A stretch of 64,000 bases of DNA from the NCBI GenBank assembly GCA_965242605.1, contig CBDESS010000002.1, positions 1 through 64,000 of the forward strand, given 5' to 3'. This document shows, one piece after another, positions 44,651 through 54,815 of the stretch. The stretch's first letter is position 1; the number at the start of each line of letters is the position of its first letter. A model generated the notes under the pieces. The model was given only the letters and a program-made list of their open reading frames with translations. It made no database searches and was not told the origin of the DNA. The DNA is from JAAXHF01 sp965242605 (lineage in GTDB: Bacteria; Desulfobacterota; Binatia; Bin18). The position numbers and the translations under genes are program-made.

Positions 44651-46983
44651 GCGTACGCCGGCAGATGATGAATGGCAAGGCAGGCGTCTCCCAGCTTACG
44701 GACGGAGCCTTCGGCGTTGAAAGTGCGGACTTCAACGCCGGACTGCCGGTATCCAATGGGTATATCAGCTTCCTCAACCGGGGTGATGTAGACGAAGAAG
44801 GGCGTGGTGGCGGCCTCCTGATCGCATTGCTCCTGTATGTAGATGAGTTGGTCCCCATTGAGGTAGACATCGTAGGAAGGGGAACGAATCCTGCTCGGGC
44901 TGTCCCCGAGCCATTGATAGACCTCGTTGATTGCTGAGACGGTTTCCAGGCGGACCGGCTGCCGGGCCTCTTTGGGCAACAGCAGGGCGTCCATGCAGGA
45001 ACTCGGCCGGCCCCCCGTGCCGTTGTCCACGAGTTCCCCCCGTGCCGTTGTCCACGAGTTCTCCCACGGATTCGCGACGCCGACGATCCTGTCTGCTCGG
45101 TCCAGGAGGACCAGCAGGGCCGATTCCGCTTGGTCAGCCTCGCAGGCTCGGGCAAAACTCTGGACGATCCTGCCGTCCACGACGACGCCGGCCTGCTCCG
45201 TTTGGAGGTCAAAGTGTGGCTCTATTCGGTTCCAGAACCAGGAGGGGGGGTCACGCTCGGTTTGTGCCAGCCGCGGTGGCTCCTCCGACCAGAGCATGAA
45301 GGCCCTATGCTGAGTAGAGAAGAGGAATGGCGCGGTTTCGAAATAGATATTCTCAAAATCTGCTTTTATGCTACCAGGGTTAGCGAAATGCGTGACCCCG
45401 AACATCCGGCGGAACAACTCGACATGCTTCCTGAAGTGCAGCTGCTTATCTTTCGAGAGCAACGTTAGCTCCCGCACGCCTCGCGCACGCCTCAAGCGGA
45501 GATACTCGTGGGAGTTGACAAAGCCGTCAAGATTGACGACCGGAAACCGAGAGTAGTAGCCGATGATGCCGGCGTCCCACGAACCGATGATACTGCCCTC
45601 GGGCAGGATGCGGTTCAGCAGCAGCGTGCCCGCATAGGCAGAGGGAACCCAGTGCCATCCGTCGTGTTGACGCCGCCAGTCAATGTATCGGTAGGGAGAG
45701 GAGAAATCAGCAGTGGTGAAGAGCAGCCCCGCAGTGGCAGCCAGAACGCCTGTCTTCAACACGGCCGCCACCCGCGGCATTCTCGGGCCGAGGACCCAGC
45801 GGATGCCGGACACGGCAACGTAACAGCGCACGGGCACAAGCAGCGTTGTCAGCAGATACGCCGGGACGTAATACCAGTGACTTACAACGCGAGGATGCAG
45901 CGTCAGCACGCTCAGCCCGAATTGGGCGAGATGCCCTGCGGCCAGACCGAGCAGGCCGACCAGAAAGACCAGCACCCCCCAGTCCTTGGGGTTGTTGAAA
46001 CGCCAGTAGACCCCCCAGACCAGCACGAAATAGACACAGACTTCCAGGGCCACCCCCAGCTCCTCATCAAAAAACTCAGTTGCCCTGACGGCTTGGAAGT
46101 TCTCGACGAAGCTGCTGCCGCCTTCCCGCTCCCAGAACGCCAGTGAGAGGGCTTGTTTGGTGGCACCGCTTACGGGGACGAGGCCGCCGAAGACGAGGCC
46201 GTTGTAGGCAAAGTACAGCAGGAGCCCCGCGCCCGCACCGAGCAGCGGGGGGAAGGCGGCCAGCGAGGGGGCCGCGCGAAACAGGCCGGCAAAGAGCCAG
46301 CCAGCGGGGCGGGTGCGCCCCGCCCACTCGATGCCGCACAAGACCCCGGTCGTTGCCAGCGAAATGGCGATATACTCCAGACGGACCCACGGCAAGACAA
46401 AGACCACCCCGGTCAGCGCCCACCGCCACCGCAGCGGATTCCGCGCAAACAGCCCGAGCGTCACAAAGAGCAGCCCCAGCAGGAAAGCAGCCGCGGCCGC
46501 CTCAAGTCCCCGCAAGAGGCCGCCGTAGCGATAGAGCATCGGGAGCATGGCAAACAGCACGCCCCAGGGCAGGTGTGCCAGGCGGGCGGCCAGCGCAATC
46601 AGTGCCACCGCCCCGGCGATCAGCATGATTTCCATGCTCTTGATGACGAACAGGGCGGTGTCCGGGTCGCAGAGCCAGTAGACCGGGGTGAGGAGGAGGA
46701 GCCACAGCGGATGATAACCGTTGGTTCGGGTAATACCGCCGTCGAAGGTGGAGAAGTGGCCGTCGGCCAGGTTCTTCGCTATCTGGAAATAGTAGAAGGC
46801 GTCATCCCCGTATGTATCAATCACGTTGAGCAGGTCGAAGTGCCAGAGCATGTACCCGGCGAATGCCGCGCCGTAGGCCAGGATGCCGAGCAGAAACAGG
46901 CCGAGCGGCAGATGCCGTGCCGTGCGGTGGGTGGAGACCGCGGTGAGCAGGGAGGAGGCCAGGGCTGTGATGCGGGCGGTCAT
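42205..46983 (-). CDS. GT-C-like membrane glycosyltransferase paralogue 2 (six full plus one divergent C-terminal repeats)
   Basis: About 1592 residues, the largest copy. The membrane domain is almost identical to paralogue 3, including LHPRVVSHWYYVP and the loop IDWRRQHDGWHWVPSAYAGT. After the divergent unit (ITPVEEADIPIGYRQSGVEV) come six 131-residue units that differ only at a few sites (APV/ALV, SHRQ/SQRQ, DFHFQ/DFYFQ, PPLW/PLLW). It ends LLWAGEFETGEKTP. One uninterrupted frame through almost 4.8 kb argues for recent selection or recent expansion. The start is placed by alignment; an AGGAC lies close upstream. The 100-base gap before paralogue 1 holds no gene. Confidence 0.85.
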   Translation of the reverse strand: MTARITALASSLLTAVSTHRTARHLPLGLFLLGILAYGAAFAGYMLWHFDLLNVIDTYGDDAFYYFQIAKNLADGHFSTFDGGITRTNGYHPLWLLLLTPVYWLCDPDTALFVIKSMEIMLIAGAVALIALAARLAHLPWGVLFAMLPMLYRYGGLLRGLEAAAAAFLLGLLFVTLGLFARNPLRWRWALTGVVFVLPWVRLEYIAISLATTGVLCGIEWAGRTRPAGWLFAGLFRAAPSLAAFPPLLGAGAGLLLYFAYNGLVFGGLVPVSGATKQALSLAFWEREGGSSFVENFQAVRATEFFDEELGVALEVCVYFVLVWGVYWRFNNPKDWGVLVFLVGLLGLAAGHLAQFGLSVLTLHPRVVSHWYYVPAYLLTTLLVPVRCYVAVSGIRWVLGPRMPRVAAVLKTGVLAATAGLLFTTADFSSPYRYIDWRRQHDGWHWVPSAYAGTLLLNRILPEGSIIGSWDAGIIGYYSRFPVVNLDGFVNSHEYLRLRRARGVRELTLLSKDKQLHFRKHVELFRRMFGVTHFANPGSIKADFENIYFETAPFLFSTQHRAFMLWSEEPPRLAQTERDPPSWFWNRIEPHFDLQTEQAGVVVDGRIVQSFARACEADQAESALLVLLDRADRIVGVANPWENSWTTARGELVDNGTGGRPSSCMDALLLPKEARQPVRLETVSAINEVYQWLGDSPSRIRSPSYDVYLNGDQLIYIQEQCDQEAATTPFFVYITPVEEADIPIGYRQSGVEVRTFNAEGSVRKLGDACLAIHHLPAYAIARIRTGQYVPDGPQLWASEIRLDLDPAWLAEVLTHTEPVLRTGAVTVYHHANRLLYTSTTCSPDALAAPVFVHVIPVNPAALPASHRQAGFHNLDFHFQTRQLSLAASFPDRSPLSPGHCAALIDLPAYAIARIRTGQYVPDGPPLWAGEIRLDLDPAWLAEVLTHTEPVLRTGAVTVYHHANRLLYTSTTCSPDALAAPVFVHVIPVNPAALPASQRQAGFHNLDFHFQTRQLSLAASFPDRSPLSPGHCAALIDLPAYAIARIRTGQYVPDGPPLWAGEIRLDLDPAWLAEVLTHTEPVLRTGAVTVYHHANRLLYTSTTCSPDALAALVFVHVIPVNPAALPASHRQAGFHNLDFYFQTRQLSLAASFPDRSPLSPGHCAALIDLPAYAIARIRTGQYVPDGPPLWAGEIRLDLDPAWLAEVLTHTEPVLRTGAVTVYHHANRLLYTSTTCSPDALAALVFVHVIPVNPAALPASQRQAGFHNLDFYFQTRQLSLAASFPDRSPLSPGHCAALIDLPAYAIARIRTGQYVPDGPLLWAGEIRLDLDPAWLAEVLTHTEPVLRTGAVTVYHHANRLLYTSTTCSPDALAALVFVHVIPVNPAALPASHRQAGFHNLDFHFQTRQLSLAASFPDRSPLSPGHCAALIDLPAYAIARIRTGQYVPDGPPLWAGEIRLDLDPAWLAEVLTHTEPVLRTGAVTVYHHANRLLYTSTTCSPDALAALVFVHVIPVNPAALPASHRQAGFHNLDFYFQTRQLSLAASFPDRSPLSPGHCAALIDLPAYAIARIRTGQYVPDGPLLWAGEFETGEKTP

Positions 46984-47071
46984 CGTCCTCAAAAGAATCA
47001 AGAGTCGTATCCTGCTGATCTGTGGGTGCCTGGTCAAGCCGCCGGCGTGGACCATCCCCCTGCGGCGAGCT

Positions 47072-48340
47072 TCACGGCGTTTTCTCGCCAGTCTCGAACT
47101 CGCCCGTCCAGAGCTGCGGGCCGTCCGGGACATACTGGCCGGTGCGGATGCGGGCAATGGCGTACGCCGGCAGGTCGATCAGGGCAGCACAGTGCCCCGG
47201 GCTCAGCGGGGAGCGGTCCGGGAAGGAGGCCGCCAGGGACAGTTGGCGGGTCTGGAAATAGAAGTCAAGATTATGAAAGCCGGCCTGCCGCTGCGAGGCG
47301 GGCAGGGCGGCAGGGTTCACGGGGATGACATGGACGAAGACCGGGGCGGCCAGGGCGTCGGGGCTGCAGGTGGTGCTGGTGTAGAGCAGCCGGTTGGCGT
47401 GGTGGTAGACGGTGACGGCCCCGGTACGCAGGACGGGCTCGGTGTGCGTAAGCACCTCGGCCAGCCAGGCGGGGTCAAGGTCGAGCCGGATCTCGCCGGC
47501 CCAGAGCGGGGGGCCGTCCGGGACATACTGGCCGGTGCGGATGCGGGCAATGGCGTACGCCGGCAGGTCGATCAGGGCAGCACAGTGCCCCGGGCTCAGC
47601 GGGGAGCGGTCCGGGAAGGAGGCCGCCAGGGACAGTTGGCGGGTCTGGAAATAGAAGTCAAGATTATGAAAGCCGGCCTGCCGGTGCGAGGCGGGCAGGG
47701 CGGCAGGGTTCACGGGGATGACATGGACGAAGACCAGGGCGGCCAGGGCGTCGGGGCTGCAGGTGGTGCTGGTGTAGAGCAGCCGGTTGGCGTGGTGGTA
47801 GACGGTGACGGCCCCGGTGCGCAGGACGGGCTCGGTGTGCGTAAGCACCTCGGCCAGCCAGGCGGGGTCAAGGTCAAGCCGGATCTCGCCGGCCCAGAGC
47901 GGGGGGCCGTCCGGGACATACTGGCCGGTGCGGATGCGGGCAATGGCGTACGCCGGCAGGTCGATCAGGGCAGCACAGTGCCCCGGGCTCAGCGGGGAGC
48001 GGTCCGGGAAGGAGGCCGCCAGGGAGAGTTGGCGGGTCTGGAAATGGAAGTCAAGATTATGAAAGCCGGCCTGCCGCTGCGAGGCGGGCAGGGCGGCAGG
48101 GTTCACGGGGATGACATGGACGAAGACCGGGGCGGCCAGGGCGTCGGGGCTGCAGGTGGTGCTGGTGTAGAGCAGCCGGTTGGCGTGGTGGTAGACGGTG
48201 ACGGCCCCGGTGCGCAGGACGGGCTCGGTGTGCGTAAGCACCTCGGCCAGCCAGGCGGGGTCAAGGTCAAGCCGGATCTCGCTGGCCCAGAGCTGCGGGC
48301 CGTCCGGGACATACTGGCCGGTGCGGATGCGGGCAATGGC
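47072..48340 (-). repeat. Three 393-bp tandem repeats
   Basis: Equivalent positions recur at 47317, 47710 and 48103, exactly 393 bases apart, with near-identical sequence. Confidence 0.95.
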
Positions 48341-50677
48341 GTACGCCGGCAGATGATGAATGGCAAGGCAGGCGTCTCCCAGCTTACGGACGGAGCCTTC
48401 GGCGTTGAAAGTGCGGACTTCAACGCCGGACTGCCGGTATCCAATGGGTATATCAGCTTCCTCAACCGGGGTGATGTAGACGAAGAAGGGCGTGGTGGCG
48501 GCCTCCTGATCGCATTGCTCCTGTATGTAGATGAGTTGGTCCCCATTGAGGTAGACATCGTAGGAAAGGGAACGAATCCTGCTCGGGCTGTCCCCGAGCC
48601 ATTGATAGACCTCGTTGATTGCTGAGACGGTTTCCAGGCGGACCGGCTGCCGGGCCTCTTTGGGCAACAGCAGGGCGTCCATGCAGGAACTCGGCCGGCC
48701 CCCCGTGCCGTTGTCCACGAGTTCCCCCCGTGCCGTTGTCCACGAGTTCTCCCACGGATTCGCGACGCCGACGATCCTGTCTGCTCGGTCCAGGAGGACC
48801 AGCAGGGCCGATTCCGCTTGGTCAGCCTCGCAGGCTCGGGCAAAACTCTGGACGATCCTGCCGTCCACGACGACGCCGGCCTGCTCCGTTTGGAGGTCAA
48901 AGTGTGGCTCTATTCGGCTCCAGAACCAGGAGGGGGGGTCACGTTCGGTTTGTGCCAGCCGCGGTGGCTCCTCCGACCAGAGCATGAAGGCCAGAGAATC
49001 AGGAGAAGAGAAGTGATAGAGGAATGGCGCGGTTTCGAAATAGATATTCTCAAAATCTGCTTTTATGCTACTAGGGTTAGCGAAATGCGTGATCCCGAAC
49101 ATCCGGCGGAACAACTCGACATGCTTCCTGAAGTGCAGCTGGTCGTCTTTCGAGATAAGCGCTCCCAGCATGCCTCTCTCATGTCTCAAGCGGAAATACT
49201 CGTAGGAGTTGACCAAGCCGTCAAGATTGACGACCGGAAACCGAGAGTAGTAGCCGATGATGCCGGCGTCCCACGAACCGATGATACTGCCCTCGGGCAG
49301 GATGCGGTTCAGCAGCAGCGTGCCCGCATAGGCAGAGGGAACCCAGTGCCATCCGTCGTGTTGACGCCGCCAGTCAATGTATCGGTAGGGAGAGGAGAAA
49401 TCAGCAGTGGTGAAGAGCAGCCCCGCAGTGGCAGCCAGAACGCCTGTCTTCAACACGGCCGCCACCCGCGGCATTCTCGGGCCGAGGACCCAGCGGATGC
49501 CGGACACGGCAACGTAACAGCGCACGGGCACAAGCAGCGTTGTCAGCAGATACGCCGGGACGTAATACCAGTGACTTACAACGCGAGGATGCAGCGTCAG
49601 CACGCTCAGCCCGAATTGGGCGAGATGCCCTGCGGCCAGACCGAGCAGGCCGACCAGAAAGACCAGCACCCCCCAGTCCTTGGGGTTGTTGAAACGCCAG
49701 TAGACCCCCCAGACCAGCACGAAATAGACACAGACTTCCAGGGCCACCCCCAGCTCCTCATCAAAAAACTCAGTTGCCCTGACGGCTTGGAAGTTCTCAA
49801 CGAAGCTGGAGCCGCCCTCCCGCTCCAAGATCGCCAGTGAGAGGGCTTGTTTGGTGGCACCGCTTACGGGGACGAGGCCGCCGAAGACGAGGCCGTTGTA
49901 GGCAAAGTACAGCAGGAGCCCCGCGCCCGCACCGAGCAGCGGGGGGAAGGCGGCCAGTGAGGGGGCCGCGCGAAACAGGCCGGCAAAGAGCCAGCCAGCG
50001 GGGCGGGTGCGCCCCGCCCACTCGATGCCGCACAAGACCCCGGTCGTTGCCAGCGAAATGGCGATATACTCCAGACGGACCCACGGCAAGACAAAGACCA
50101 CCCCGGTCAGCGCCCACCGCCACCGCAGCGGATTCCGCGCAAACAGCCCGAGCGTCACAAAGAGCAGCCCCAGCAGGAAAGCAGCCGCGGCCGCCTCAAG
50201 TCCCCGCAAGAGGCCGCCGTAGCGATAGAGCATCGGGAGCATGGCAAACAGCACGCCCCAGGGCAGGTGTGCCAGGCGGGCGGCCAGCGCAATCAGTGCC
50301 ACCGCCCCGGCGATCAGCATGATTTCCATGCTCTTGATGACGAACAGGGCGGTGTCCGGGTCGCAGAGCCAGTAGACCGGGGTGAGGAGGAGGAGCCACA
50401 GCGGATGATAACCGTTGGTCCGGGTAATACCGCCGTCGAAGGTGGAGAAGTGGCCGTCGGCCAGGTTCTTCGCTATCTGGAAATAGTAGAAGGCGTCATC
50501 CCCGTATGTATCAATCACGTTGAGCAGGTCGAAGTGCCAGAGCATGTACCCGGCGAATGCCGCGCCGTAGGCCAGGATGCCGAGCAGAAACAGGCCGAGC
50601 GGCAGATGCCGTGCCGTGCGGTGGGTGGAGACCGCGGTGAGCAGGGAGGAGGCCAGGGCTGTGATGCGGGCGGTCAT
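47072..50677 (-). CDS. GT-C-like membrane glycosyltransferase paralogue 3 (three full plus one divergent C-terminal repeats)
   Basis: About 1201 residues. The membrane domain matches paralogue 2 except near residue 290, where KQALSLAILEREGGSSFVEN instead matches paralogue 5. The segment around FENIYFETAPFLYHFSSPDS matches paralogue 4. Its divergent unit matches paralogue 2. It then has three 131-residue units and the LWTGEFETGEKTP end. The 88-base gap to the next gene is non-coding. Function as for paralogue 1: probable polyprenyl-sugar-dependent transfer at the periplasmic face. Confidence 0.85.
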   Translation of the reverse strand: MTARITALASSLLTAVSTHRTARHLPLGLFLLGILAYGAAFAGYMLWHFDLLNVIDTYGDDAFYYFQIAKNLADGHFSTFDGGITRTNGYHPLWLLLLTPVYWLCDPDTALFVIKSMEIMLIAGAVALIALAARLAHLPWGVLFAMLPMLYRYGGLLRGLEAAAAAFLLGLLFVTLGLFARNPLRWRWALTGVVFVLPWVRLEYIAISLATTGVLCGIEWAGRTRPAGWLFAGLFRAAPSLAAFPPLLGAGAGLLLYFAYNGLVFGGLVPVSGATKQALSLAILEREGGSSFVENFQAVRATEFFDEELGVALEVCVYFVLVWGVYWRFNNPKDWGVLVFLVGLLGLAAGHLAQFGLSVLTLHPRVVSHWYYVPAYLLTTLLVPVRCYVAVSGIRWVLGPRMPRVAAVLKTGVLAATAGLLFTTADFSSPYRYIDWRRQHDGWHWVPSAYAGTLLLNRILPEGSIIGSWDAGIIGYYSRFPVVNLDGLVNSYEYFRLRHERGMLGALISKDDQLHFRKHVELFRRMFGITHFANPSSIKADFENIYFETAPFLYHFSSPDSLAFMLWSEEPPRLAQTERDPPSWFWSRIEPHFDLQTEQAGVVVDGRIVQSFARACEADQAESALLVLLDRADRIVGVANPWENSWTTARGELVDNGTGGRPSSCMDALLLPKEARQPVRLETVSAINEVYQWLGDSPSRIRSLSYDVYLNGDQLIYIQEQCDQEAATTPFFVYITPVEEADIPIGYRQSGVEVRTFNAEGSVRKLGDACLAIHHLPAYAIARIRTGQYVPDGPQLWASEIRLDLDPAWLAEVLTHTEPVLRTGAVTVYHHANRLLYTSTTCSPDALAAPVFVHVIPVNPAALPASQRQAGFHNLDFHFQTRQLSLAASFPDRSPLSPGHCAALIDLPAYAIARIRTGQYVPDGPPLWAGEIRLDLDPAWLAEVLTHTEPVLRTGAVTVYHHANRLLYTSTTCSPDALAALVFVHVIPVNPAALPASHRQAGFHNLDFYFQTRQLSLAASFPDRSPLSPGHCAALIDLPAYAIARIRTGQYVPDGPPLWAGEIRLDLDPAWLAEVLTHTEPVLRTGAVTVYHHANRLLYTSTTCSPDALAAPVFVHVIPVNPAALPASQRQAGFHNLDFYFQTRQLSLAASFPDRSPLSPGHCAALIDLPAYAIARIRTGQYVPDGPQLWTGEFETGEKTP

Positions 50678-50728
50678 CGTCCTCAAAAGAATCAAGAGTC
50701 GTATCCTGCTGACCCCCTGCGGCGAGCT

Positions 50729-52390
50729 TCACGGCGTTTTCTCGCCAGTCTCGAACTCGCCCGTCCAGAGCTGCGGGCCGTCCGGGACATACTGGCCGGT
50801 GCGGATGCGGGCAATGGCGTACGCCGGCAGGTCGATCAGGGCAGCACAGTGCCCCGGGCTCAGCGGGGAGCGGTCCGGGAAGGAGGCCGCCAGGGACAGT
50901 TGGCGGGTCTGGAAATAGAAGTCAAGATTATGAAAGCCGGCCTGCCGCTGCGAGGCGGGCAGGGCGGCAGGGTTCACGGGGATGACATGGACGAAGACCA
51001 GGGCGGCCAGGGCGTCGGGGCTGCAGGTGGTGCTGGTGTAGAGCAGCCGGTTGGCGTGGTGGTAGACGGTGACGGCCCCGGTACGCAGGACGGGCTCGGT
51101 GTGCGTAAGCACCTCGGCCAGCCAGGCGGGGTCAAGGTCGAGCCGGATCTCGCCGGCCCAGAGCGGGGGGCCGTCCGGGACATACTGGCCGGTGCGGATG
51201 CGGGCAATGGCGTACGCCGGCAGGTCGATCAGGGCAGCACAGTGCCCCGGGCTCAGCGGGGAGCGGTCCGGGAAGGAGGCCGCCAGGGAGAGTTGGCGGG
51301 TCTGGAAATGGAAGTCAAGATTATGAAAGCCGGCCTGCCGCTGCGAGGCGGGCAGGGCGGCAGGGTTCACGGGGATGACATGGACGAAGACCGGGGCGGC
51401 CAGGGCGTCGGGGCTGCAGGTGGTGCTGGTGTAGAGCAGCCGGTTGGCGTGGTGGTAGACGGTGACGGCCCCGGTGCGCAGGACGGGCTCGGTGTGCGTA
51501 AGCACCTCGGCCAGCCAGGCGGGGTCAAGGTCGAGCCGGATCTCGCCGGCCCAGAGCGGGGGGCCGTCCGGGACATACTGGCCGGTGCGGATGCGGGCAA
51601 TGGCGTACGCCGGCAGGTCGATCAGGGCAGCACAGTGCCCCGGGCTCAGCGGGGAGCGGTCCGGGAAGGAGGCCGCCAGGGAGAGTTGGCGGGTCTGGAA
51701 ATGGAAGTCAAGATTATGAAAGCCGGCCTGCCGCTGCGAGGCGGGCAGGGCGGCAGGGTTCACGGGGATGACATGGACGAAGACCGGGGCGGCCAGGGCG
51801 TCGGGGCTGCAGGTGGTGCTGGTGTAGAGCAGCCGGTTGGCGTGGTGGTAGACGGTGACGGCCCCGGTGCGCAGGACGGGCTCGGTGTGCGTAAGCACCT
51901 CGGCCAGCCAGGCGGGGTCAAGGTCAAGCCGGATCTCGCCGGCCCAGAGCGGGGGGCCGTCCGGGACATACTGGCCGGTGCGGATGCGGGCAATGGCGTA
52001 CGCCGGCAGGTCGATCAGGGCAGCACAGTGCCCCGGGCTCAGCGGGGAGCGGTCCGGGAAGGAGGCCGCCAGGGACAGTTGGCGGGTCTGGAAATGGAAG
52101 TCAAGATTATGAAAGCCGGCCTGCCGGTGCGAGGCGGGCAGGGCGGCAGGGTTCACGGGGATGACATGGACGAAGACCGGGGCGGCCAGGGCGTCGGGGC
52201 TGCAGGTGGTGCTGGTGTAGAGCAGCCGGTTGGCGTGGTGGTAGACGGTGACGGCCCCGGTGCGCAGGACGGGCTCGGTGTGCGTAAGCACCTCGGCCAG
52301 CCAGGCGGGGTCAAGGTCGAGCCGGATCTCGCCGGCCCAGAGCGGGGGGCCGTCCGGGACATACTGGCCGGTGCGGATGCGGGCAATGGC
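50729..52390 (-). repeat. Four 393-bp tandem repeats
   Basis: Equivalent positions recur at 50974, 51367, 51760 and 52153, exactly 393 bases apart. Confidence 0.95.
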
Positions 52391-54715
52391 GTACGCCGGC
52401 AGATGATGAATGGCAAGACAGGCGTCTCCCAGCTTACGGATGAAGCCTTCGGATCTGAAATCGCGGATTTCGACGCCGAACTGCCGGTGTCCAATGGGCA
52501 TATCAGCTTCCTCAACCGGGATGACGTGGACGAAGAAGGGCCTAGTGGTGGCCTCCTGATCGCATTGCTTGTTGATGTAGATGAGTTGGTCCCCATTGAG
52601 GTAGACATCGTAGGTGGAGCGAATCATTCTCGGGCTGTCCCCGAGCCATTGATAGACCTCGTTGATTGCTGAGACGGTTTCCAGGCGGACCGGCTGCCGG
52701 GCCTCTTTGGGCAACAGCAGGGCGTCCACGCAGGAACTCGGCCGGCCCCCCCGTGTCGTTGTCCACGAGTTCTCCCACGGATTCGCGACATCGACGATCC
52801 TGTCTGCTCGGTCCAGGAGGACCAGCAGGGCCGATTCCGCTTGGTCAGCCTCGCAGGCTCGGGCAAAACTCTGGACGATCCTGCCGTCCACGACGACGCC
52901 GGCCTGCTCCGTTTGGAGGTCAAAGTGTGGCTCTATTCGGCTCCAGAACCAGGAGGGGGGGTCACGTTCGGTTTGTGCCAGCCGCGGTGGCTCCTCCGAC
53001 CAGAGCATGAAGGCCAGAGAATCAGGAGAAGAGAAGTGATAGAGGAATGGCGCGGTTTCGAAATAGATATTCTCAAAATCTGCTGCGGCGGAACTGCCGT
53101 TCACGAAATGCGTGATCCCGAACATCCGGCGGAACAACTCAACGTTTTCCTTGAAGTGCACAGAGTTATCTCTCGACGAGACAAACGTTGCCCGCACGCC
53201 TCTCTCACGTCTCAAGCGGAAATACTCGTAGGAGTTGACCAAGCCGTCAAGATTGACGACCGGAAACCGAGAGTAGTAGCCGATGATGCCGGCGTCCCAC
53301 GAACCGATGATACTGCCCTCGGGCAGGATGCGGTTCAGCAGCAGCGTGCCCGCATAGGAAGATAGAATCCAGTGCCATCTGTCGTCGTGTTGACGCCGCT
53401 CGTCAATGTATCGGTAGGGAGAGGAGAAATCAGCAGTGGTGAAGAGCAACCCCGCAGTGGCAGCCAGAACGCCTGTCTTCAACACGGCCGCCACCCGCGG
53501 CATTCTCGGGCCGAGGACCCAGCGGATGCCGGACACGGCAACGTAACAGCGCACGGGCACAAGCAGCGTTGTCAGCAGATACGCCGGGACATAGTACCAG
53601 GTACTCATTTCAACAAGGTAGACCTCCCCCATTGTCAGCACGCTCAGCCCGAATTGGGCGAGATGCCCTGCGGCCAGACCGAGCAGGCCGACCAGAAAGA
53701 CCAGCACCCCCCAATCCTTGGGGTTGTTGAAACGCCAGTAGACCCCCCAGACCAGCACGAAATAGACACAGACTTCCAGGGCCACCCCCAGCTCCTCATC
53801 AAAAAACTTGGTTGCCCTGACGGCTTGGAAGTGCTCGACGAAGCTGGTGCCGCCCTCCCCCCCCCGGAACATCTGTGAGAAGAGTTGTTTGGTGGCACCG
53901 CTCACGGGGACGAGGCCGCCGAAGACGAGGCCGTTGTAGGCAAAGTACAGCAGGAGCCCCGCGCCCGCACCGAGCAGCGGGGGGAAGGCGGCCAGCGAGG
54001 GGGCCGCGCGAAACAGGCCGGCAAAGAGCCAGCCAGCGGGGCGGGTGCGCCCCGCCCACTCGATGCCGCACAAGGCTACGGTCGTTGCCAGCGAAATGGC
54101 GATATACTCCAGACGGACCCACGGCAAGACAAAGACCACCCCGGTCAGCACCCACCGCCACCGCAGCGGATTCCGCGCAAACAGCCCGAGCGTCACAAAG
54201 AGCAGCCCCAGCAGGAAAGCAGCCGCGGCCGCCTCGAGTCCCAGCAAGAGGCCGCCGTAGCGATAGAGCATCGGGAGCATGGCAAACAGCAGGACCCAGG
54301 GCAGGTGTGCCAGGCGGGCGGCCAGCACGATCAGCGCCACCGCCCCGGTGATCAACATGATTTCCATGCTCTTGATGACGAACAGGGCGGTGTCCGGGTC
54401 GCAGAGCCAGTAGACCGGGGTGAGGAGGAGGAGCCACAGCGGATGATAACCGTTGGTTCGGGTAATACCGCCGTCAAAGGTGGAGAAGTGGCCGTCGGCC
54501 AGATTCTTCGCTATCTGGAAATAGTAGAAGGCGTCATCCCCGTGTGTAGCAATCACGTTGAGCAGGTCGAAGTGCCAGAGCATGTACCCGGCGAATGCCG
54601 TGCCATAGGCCAGGATGCCGAGCAGAAACAGGCCGAGTGGCAGATGCCGTGCCGTGCGGTGGGTGGAGACCGCGGTGAGCAGGGAGGAGGCCAGGGCTGT
54701 GATGCGGGCGGTCAT
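50729..54715 (-). CDS. GT-C-like membrane glycosyltransferase paralogue 4 (four full plus one divergent C-terminal repeats)
   Basis: About 1328 residues. The copy-specific segments are KQLFSQMFRGGEGGTSFVEH, MGEVYLVEMSTWYYVP and IDERRQHDDRWHWILSSYAG. The divergent unit VIPVEEADMPIGHRQFGVEI is shared with paralogue 5. Four 131-residue units follow, then LWTGEFETGEKTP. It starts 100 bases downstream of the stop of paralogue 5. The 51-base gap to paralogue 3 is the shortest in the array and lacks part of the sequence found in the other junctions. Confidence 0.85.
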   Translation of the reverse strand: MTARITALASSLLTAVSTHRTARHLPLGLFLLGILAYGTAFAGYMLWHFDLLNVIATHGDDAFYYFQIAKNLADGHFSTFDGGITRTNGYHPLWLLLLTPVYWLCDPDTALFVIKSMEIMLITGAVALIVLAARLAHLPWVLLFAMLPMLYRYGGLLLGLEAAAAAFLLGLLFVTLGLFARNPLRWRWVLTGVVFVLPWVRLEYIAISLATTVALCGIEWAGRTRPAGWLFAGLFRAAPSLAAFPPLLGAGAGLLLYFAYNGLVFGGLVPVSGATKQLFSQMFRGGEGGTSFVEHFQAVRATKFFDEELGVALEVCVYFVLVWGVYWRFNNPKDWGVLVFLVGLLGLAAGHLAQFGLSVLTMGEVYLVEMSTWYYVPAYLLTTLLVPVRCYVAVSGIRWVLGPRMPRVAAVLKTGVLAATAGLLFTTADFSSPYRYIDERRQHDDRWHWILSSYAGTLLLNRILPEGSIIGSWDAGIIGYYSRFPVVNLDGLVNSYEYFRLRRERGVRATFVSSRDNSVHFKENVELFRRMFGITHFVNGSSAAADFENIYFETAPFLYHFSSPDSLAFMLWSEEPPRLAQTERDPPSWFWSRIEPHFDLQTEQAGVVVDGRIVQSFARACEADQAESALLVLLDRADRIVDVANPWENSWTTTRGGRPSSCVDALLLPKEARQPVRLETVSAINEVYQWLGDSPRMIRSTYDVYLNGDQLIYINKQCDQEATTRPFFVHVIPVEEADMPIGHRQFGVEIRDFRSEGFIRKLGDACLAIHHLPAYAIARIRTGQYVPDGPPLWAGEIRLDLDPAWLAEVLTHTEPVLRTGAVTVYHHANRLLYTSTTCSPDALAAPVFVHVIPVNPAALPASHRQAGFHNLDFHFQTRQLSLAASFPDRSPLSPGHCAALIDLPAYAIARIRTGQYVPDGPPLWAGEIRLDLDPAWLAEVLTHTEPVLRTGAVTVYHHANRLLYTSTTCSPDALAAPVFVHVIPVNPAALPASQRQAGFHNLDFHFQTRQLSLAASFPDRSPLSPGHCAALIDLPAYAIARIRTGQYVPDGPPLWAGEIRLDLDPAWLAEVLTHTEPVLRTGAVTVYHHANRLLYTSTTCSPDALAAPVFVHVIPVNPAALPASQRQAGFHNLDFHFQTRQLSLAASFPDRSPLSPGHCAALIDLPAYAIARIRTGQYVPDGPPLWAGEIRLDLDPAWLAEVLTHTEPVLRTGAVTVYHHANRLLYTSTTCSPDALAALVFVHVIPVNPAALPASQRQAGFHNLDFYFQTRQLSLAASFPDRSPLSPGHCAALIDLPAYAIARIRTGQYVPDGPQLWTGEFETGEKTP

Positions 54716-54815
54716 CGTCCTCAAAAGAATCAAGAGTCGTATCCTGCTGATCTGTGGGTGCCTGGTCAAGCCGCCGGCGTGGACCATCGAGAAGACCACC
54801 CCCCTGCGGCGAGCT

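Noticed and set aside
42004..44937. Long plus-strand ORF (977 codons), and similar plus-strand ORFs at 36861-38648, 46883-48625 and 50267-52672
   Set aside because: They are antisense to the GT-C and repeat genes. They stay open because the same repeat lacks stops in that frame, and their translation is a low-complexity Gly/Val/Arg repeat with no membrane or family features.
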